Shown here: one piece after another, positions 60,253 through 64,000 of the stretch
Layout: the number at the start of each line of letters is the position of its first letter
Numbering within the stretch: the first letter of the stretch is position 1
Source of the DNA: Penium margaritaceum
Taxonomy: Eukaryota; Streptophyta; Zygnematophyceae; Desmidiales; Peniaceae
NCBI GenBank assembly: GCA_023375785.1
Contig: SZWC01000033.1
Coordinates: forward strand, 309,776 to 373,775
Direction: 5' to 3'
Length of the DNA: 64,000 nucleotides
Notes under the pieces: model-generated
What the model was told of the DNA's origin: nothing
The model's input: the letters and a program-made list of their open reading frames with translations, nothing else
The model's database searches: none
Translations under genes and position numbers: made by a program

Positions 60253-62061
60253 GTGGCACAGTGGCACTACAATGCACAGTGACCAACCAAAAAATGCATA
60301 TGTCACTCACCATGAACAAAGAGTTTCATTTCATGTGGTCAACATTGACTACTCACAACACAGGTCACAGATAGTCAGAGGGGGCTAACAATGGTTTGGG
60401 AACATTGGCTGATAACAAGAAAGCACAAAGACCTTTGATACGTAATGACACGGCGTAACCATGTACAGTAACAAACCAAAGTAGGCATGTGTATCAAACC
60501 ATGACCAAACGGATTTCACAGTGTGTGGTCAACGTTGAAAACTTATAACACAAGTCACAACTGGTCAGTGGGGGAAACCATGTGTTGGGAACACTAGTTA
60601 TCAACAAGCAAGTAGAAAGATTTCAACAAGTAGTGGCACGGTGTGACTATTGTGCACAGTGACCAGCCAAAGGATGCATATGTCACTGACTATGACCGAA
60701 GAAGTCCATTATGTGTGGTCAACATTGACAACTCATAACACGGATTACAAATGGTCAGAGGGAAAGACAATGGTTTGGGAACCTTGTGTATTGACTACAA
60801 AGGACAAGGAACTTCAATACGTAGTGGCACGGCGTGGCTAATATGCACACCAAACAACCAAACTAGGCATATATCACTGACTATGATGAGAGAATTTCAG
60901 TATAGGTGGTCAACGATGACCAACCATAACACGAGTCAAAGACGGTCATGGGAGGAAACAATGCTGTGGGAATATCAGTTCTCAACTAGCAAGTACAATG
61001 ACCTTCAGTCAGTAGTAGCACGGTGTGGCTACCGTGCACTATGAACGACCAACGTAGGCATATGTACTGCCTTTGACCAAAGAAATCTGCTGTGTGTGGT
61101 CAACATTGACAACTCATAATACGAGTCACAAATGATCAGAGGGGGAAACAATGGTTTGGGAACACCAAGTATCAAAAAGCAAGCACAAGGAGCTTCAATA
61201 CGTTGTGGCACCGTGTGGATACCATGCCCGATGACCAACCAAAGTAGGCATATTTCACTGATCATGACCAAAAAATGGTACTAAGTGTGGTAAACCTTGA
61301 CAACTTATAACACGAGTCACAAATGGTCAGGGTGGAAGATAATGGTTTCTGAATACTAGTTATTGACTAGCAAGTACAAATACCTTCAATATGCAGTGGC
61401 ACAGTGTGGCTACAACGCACAGTGACCAACCAAAGTTCGCATATGTCACTGACCATGAACAAAGAATTTCACTTCATGTGGTCAACATTCATAACTCACA
61501 ACACAAGTCAGTAATAGTCAGAGGGGGTTACAATGGTTTGGGAACACTATCTATCAAGAAGAAAGCACAACGACCTTCGGTATGTAGTGGCACAGCGTGG
61601 TAACCACGTACAGTGACAAACCAAACTAGGCATGTGTCACTAACCATGACCAAAGAATTTCAATAAGGGTGGTCAAAGCTCGCAACCTATAACATGAGTC
61701 ACAAATGGTCAGAGGGGGGAAACATGGCTTCAAAACACTATGTAACTTCTAGCAAGTACAAATACGTTTTGTACGCATTGGCACGGTGTGGCTACCGTGC
61801 ACAACAACCTACCCAAATAGGCATACATCACTGCTCATGACCGAAAAAGTTTAGTGTGTGTGGTCAATGTTCACAACTCATACTACAAGTCAAAATGGGC
61901 ACAGGGAGAAACAATGGTTTGGGAATACTCTATATCGACTAGCAAGTACAAAGACCTTCGATAAGTGGTGGCACGGTGTGGCTACCGTCCACAATGACCA
62001 ACAAAAGTATGCTTGTGTCACTGAATATCACAAAAAGAGTTTCACTGTGTGTAGTCAACTT
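60253..62061. repeat. ~190-bp satellite array, block 7
   Basis: Satellite resumes in the middle of an M6 monomer at GTGGCACAGTGGCAC and then runs through M1, M2 and so on. Monomers here are more diverged than in blocks 3-6. No gene is seen. Confidence 0.88.
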
Positions 62062-62280
62062 TCCTTCTTACGGCTGGTCAATCGAAGCAATGGTTGAGAG
62101 GTTATTCAAGCTCAAAGTTGCAAAATTTGAAATCCCGTGTGCGTCAATCGTTTTATGATTAAACTAACTTTGTTATCATTCATTCTTTTGAAAACTACCC
62201 TCTAATCTTACACCCCCTTATTCTATTCCATTTACCCACAGGAACTCTTATAATGTCATTTGGACATCATATGAACACCA

Positions 62281-62353
62281 TGCGCGCTGGCTTAGTATTC
62301 ATAGAGTTAAATTCTGGAGCGGTAGGTCCTGGGTTTGAATCCTTGTACGCGCA
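62281..62353 (+). other. tRNA-like segment (73 nt), degenerate
   Basis: An A-box-like TGGCTTAGTAT and a B-box-like GGTTTGAATCC lie with tRNA spacing. The outer bases TGCGCG and CGCGCA can pair as an acceptor stem, and the T-arm is nearly complete. The D-arm does not fold well and no anticodon can be assigned, so this is a tRNA-derived remnant and not a functional gene. Confidence 0.5.
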
Positions 62354-62377
62354 ATATAGAATAGGCTCCCGACCTGT

Positions 62378-62526
62378 GGGGGGGGGGGGGGGGGGGGGGG
62401 GGGGNNNNNNNNNNNNNNNNNNNNNNNNNNNNNNNNNNNNNNNNNNNNNNNNNNNNNNNNNNNNNNNNNNNNNNNNNNNNNNNNNNNNNNNNNNNNNNNN
62501 GGGGGGGGGGGGGGGGGGTAGGGGGG
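62378..62526. repeat. Poly-G tract with assembly gap (96 N)
   Basis: 27 G precede and 18 G follow the gap at 62405-62500, then TA and six more G. The tract itself probably stopped the sequencing. Confidence 0.9.
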
Positions 62527-62633
62527 TGTCATAATGCTACCGCAAATCTGTCCTCCAGGTCGTCCATGGAACACCTACGCGTAACAGATCAACAACAACC
62601 GACCTGGTGTCATAGGGAGAAACCTTTTGCTGT

Positions 62634-64000
62634 TTATCGACTAGCAAGTACAAAGAATTTAAACAAGTAGTGGAACAGTGTGGCTACCATGCACAATGAC
62701 CAACCAGATTAGGCATGTGCCACTTACCATGACCAAATAATTTTACTATGTGTGGTCAACGTTCACAACCCATAATATGGGTCACGAATTGTCAGAGGGG
62801 GAAACAATGGTTTTGGGAATACTAGATACCAACTAGCAAGTACAACGACCTTCAGTCAGTAGTACCACAGTGTGGCTACCATGCACAATGACCGACCAAA
62901 GTAGGCATGTGTACAGCCTTTGACCAAAGAAATCCGCTGTGTGTGGTCAACGTTGACAACTCATAAAACGAGTCACCAATGGTCCGAGGGGGAAACAATG
63001 GTTTGCGACCACCAAGTATCAACTAGCAAGCACAAGGAGCTGCAATAAGTTTTGGCACGGTGTGGATACAATACACGATGACCAACCAAAATACGCAAAT
63101 GTCACTGACCATGACCAAAAAATGTCACCATGTGTGGTACACTTTGACAACTCATGACACGAGTCACAAATGGTCAGAGTTGAAGATAATGGTTTCTCAA
63201 TACAAGTTATCGACAAGAAAGTACAAATACCTTCAATATGTAGTGGCACATTGTGGTTACAATGCACAGTGACAAACCAAACTATGCATATGTTACCGAC
63301 CATGAACAAAGAGTTTCACTTCATGTGGTCAATGTTGACAACTCACACTACGAGTCATAGATATTCAGAGGGGGTAACAATGGTCTGGGAACACTATCTA
63401 TCAACAAGAAAGCACAAAGACCTTCGATATATAGTGACACGATGTGGTAACCATGTACAATGACAAACCAAAGCAGGCATATGTCACTAACCATGACCAA
63501 ACGGATTTCAGAGTGTGTGGTCAACTTTGAAAACACAAAACAAGAGTCACAAATGGTCAGGGGGGAAACAATGGGTTGGGACCACTAGTTATCAACTAGC
63601 AAGTAGACAGATTTTCAACAAGTAGTGGCACGGTCTGGCTAGCGTGCACAGTGACCAACCAAAGGATGCATATGTCACTGACCATGACCGAGGAAGTCCA
63701 GTATGTGTGGTCACCATTGACAACTCATAACATGAGTCACAAATGGTCAGAGGAGGAACCAATGGTCTGGGAACATCAGGTATCAACTAGCAAGCACAAG
63801 GACCTTCAACAAGTTGTGGCAAGGTGTGGATACCATGCACGAAGACCAACCAAAGTAGGCATATGTCAGTGACCATGACCAAATAATGTCAATAATGGTG
63901 GTAAACCTTGACAGCTCATAACACGAGTCACAAATGGTCAGAGTGGAAGACAATGGTTTGTGTAGCAAGTACAAATACTTTCAATATGTAGTGGCACAGT
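62634..64000. repeat. ~190-bp satellite array, block 8
   Basis: Satellite resumes at TTATCGACTAGCAAGTACAAAG and runs to the window end with the same monomer types. No gene is seen. Confidence 0.9.

Larger units (their letters stand above)
62062..62633. mobile_element. Insertion in satellite with tRNA-like head (SINE-like remnant)
   Basis: About 570 bp of unrelated, partly AT-rich sequence replaces ~70 bp of a satellite monomer. It contains a tRNA-like segment, a poly-G tract with a gap, and an inverted pair CCAGGTCG/CGACCTGG (~62,553 and ~62,600). The combination suggests a tRNA-derived SINE, but no tail or target duplication proves it. Confidence 0.45.

Noticed and set aside
1884-64000. Many 60-180-codon open frames across the 190-bp satellite
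   Set aside because: They recur at the same place in every monomer type and follow the tandem repeat; none has a domain.

Overview
This 64 kb window is repeat-dominated heterochromatin with no recognisable host gene. The lineage is plant-like: a Ty3/gypsy chromovirus with a chromodomain, Ty1/copia elements with the usual gag-PR-IN-RT-RH order, and hAT transposons with a BED-type finger and a DUF659 domain. A streptophyte is likely, and a charophyte alga such as Chara is my guess, but the window alone cannot prove it. Three runs of N (8678-8771, 30457-30625, 62405-62500) are assembly gaps.

Layout. Positions 1-1883 hold the 3' end of a chromovirus: integrase, chromodomain and LTR. From 1884 the background is a tandem satellite of ~190 bp monomers, organised as a higher-order repeat of six monomer types (M1-M6, ~1.14 kb). 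Into it are inserted a near-complete young copia element (4127-9366, minus, TSD GGGAA), a solo LTR of the same family (12484-13190), two hAT copies (19050-23254 and 38730-42932), two copies of a non-autonomous LTR-derived element (26181-29175 and 45684-48680), and two arrays of a 10-bp minisatellite, consensus GTGGTTGCGA (29180-32734 and 48685-60252). A CCGCGG-rich LTR/gag-like fragment lies at 32735-34874. A tRNA-like SINE remnant beside a poly-G gap lies at ~62062-62633. The satellite then runs to the window end.

Large-scale organisation. The block satellite + hAT + satellite + LTR-derived element + minisatellite occurs twice, collinear, with an offset of ~19.5-19.7 kb: unit 1 is ~15.3-32.7 kb and unit 2 is 34.9-60.25 kb. 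It is therefore a tandem segmental duplication of an already nested repeat block. In unit 2 the LTR-derived element and the minisatellite together interrupt a single M6 satellite monomer, which suggests that the 11.6 kb decamer array grew inside, or at the edge of, one inserted element.

The most interesting signals are: (i) the decamer array, phased at the DNA helical repeat, with nested super-repeats of 120, 180, 210, ~2,100 and ~3,200-3,800 bp; (ii) its main variants, which are those expected from decay of one CpG; (iii) a 14-bp hairpin around the polypurine tract of the LTR-derived element that changed on both arms between the two copies; (iv) copia LTRs that carry tRNA-like pol III boxes, heat-shock-element-like motifs and a TATA box framed by an inverted repeat.
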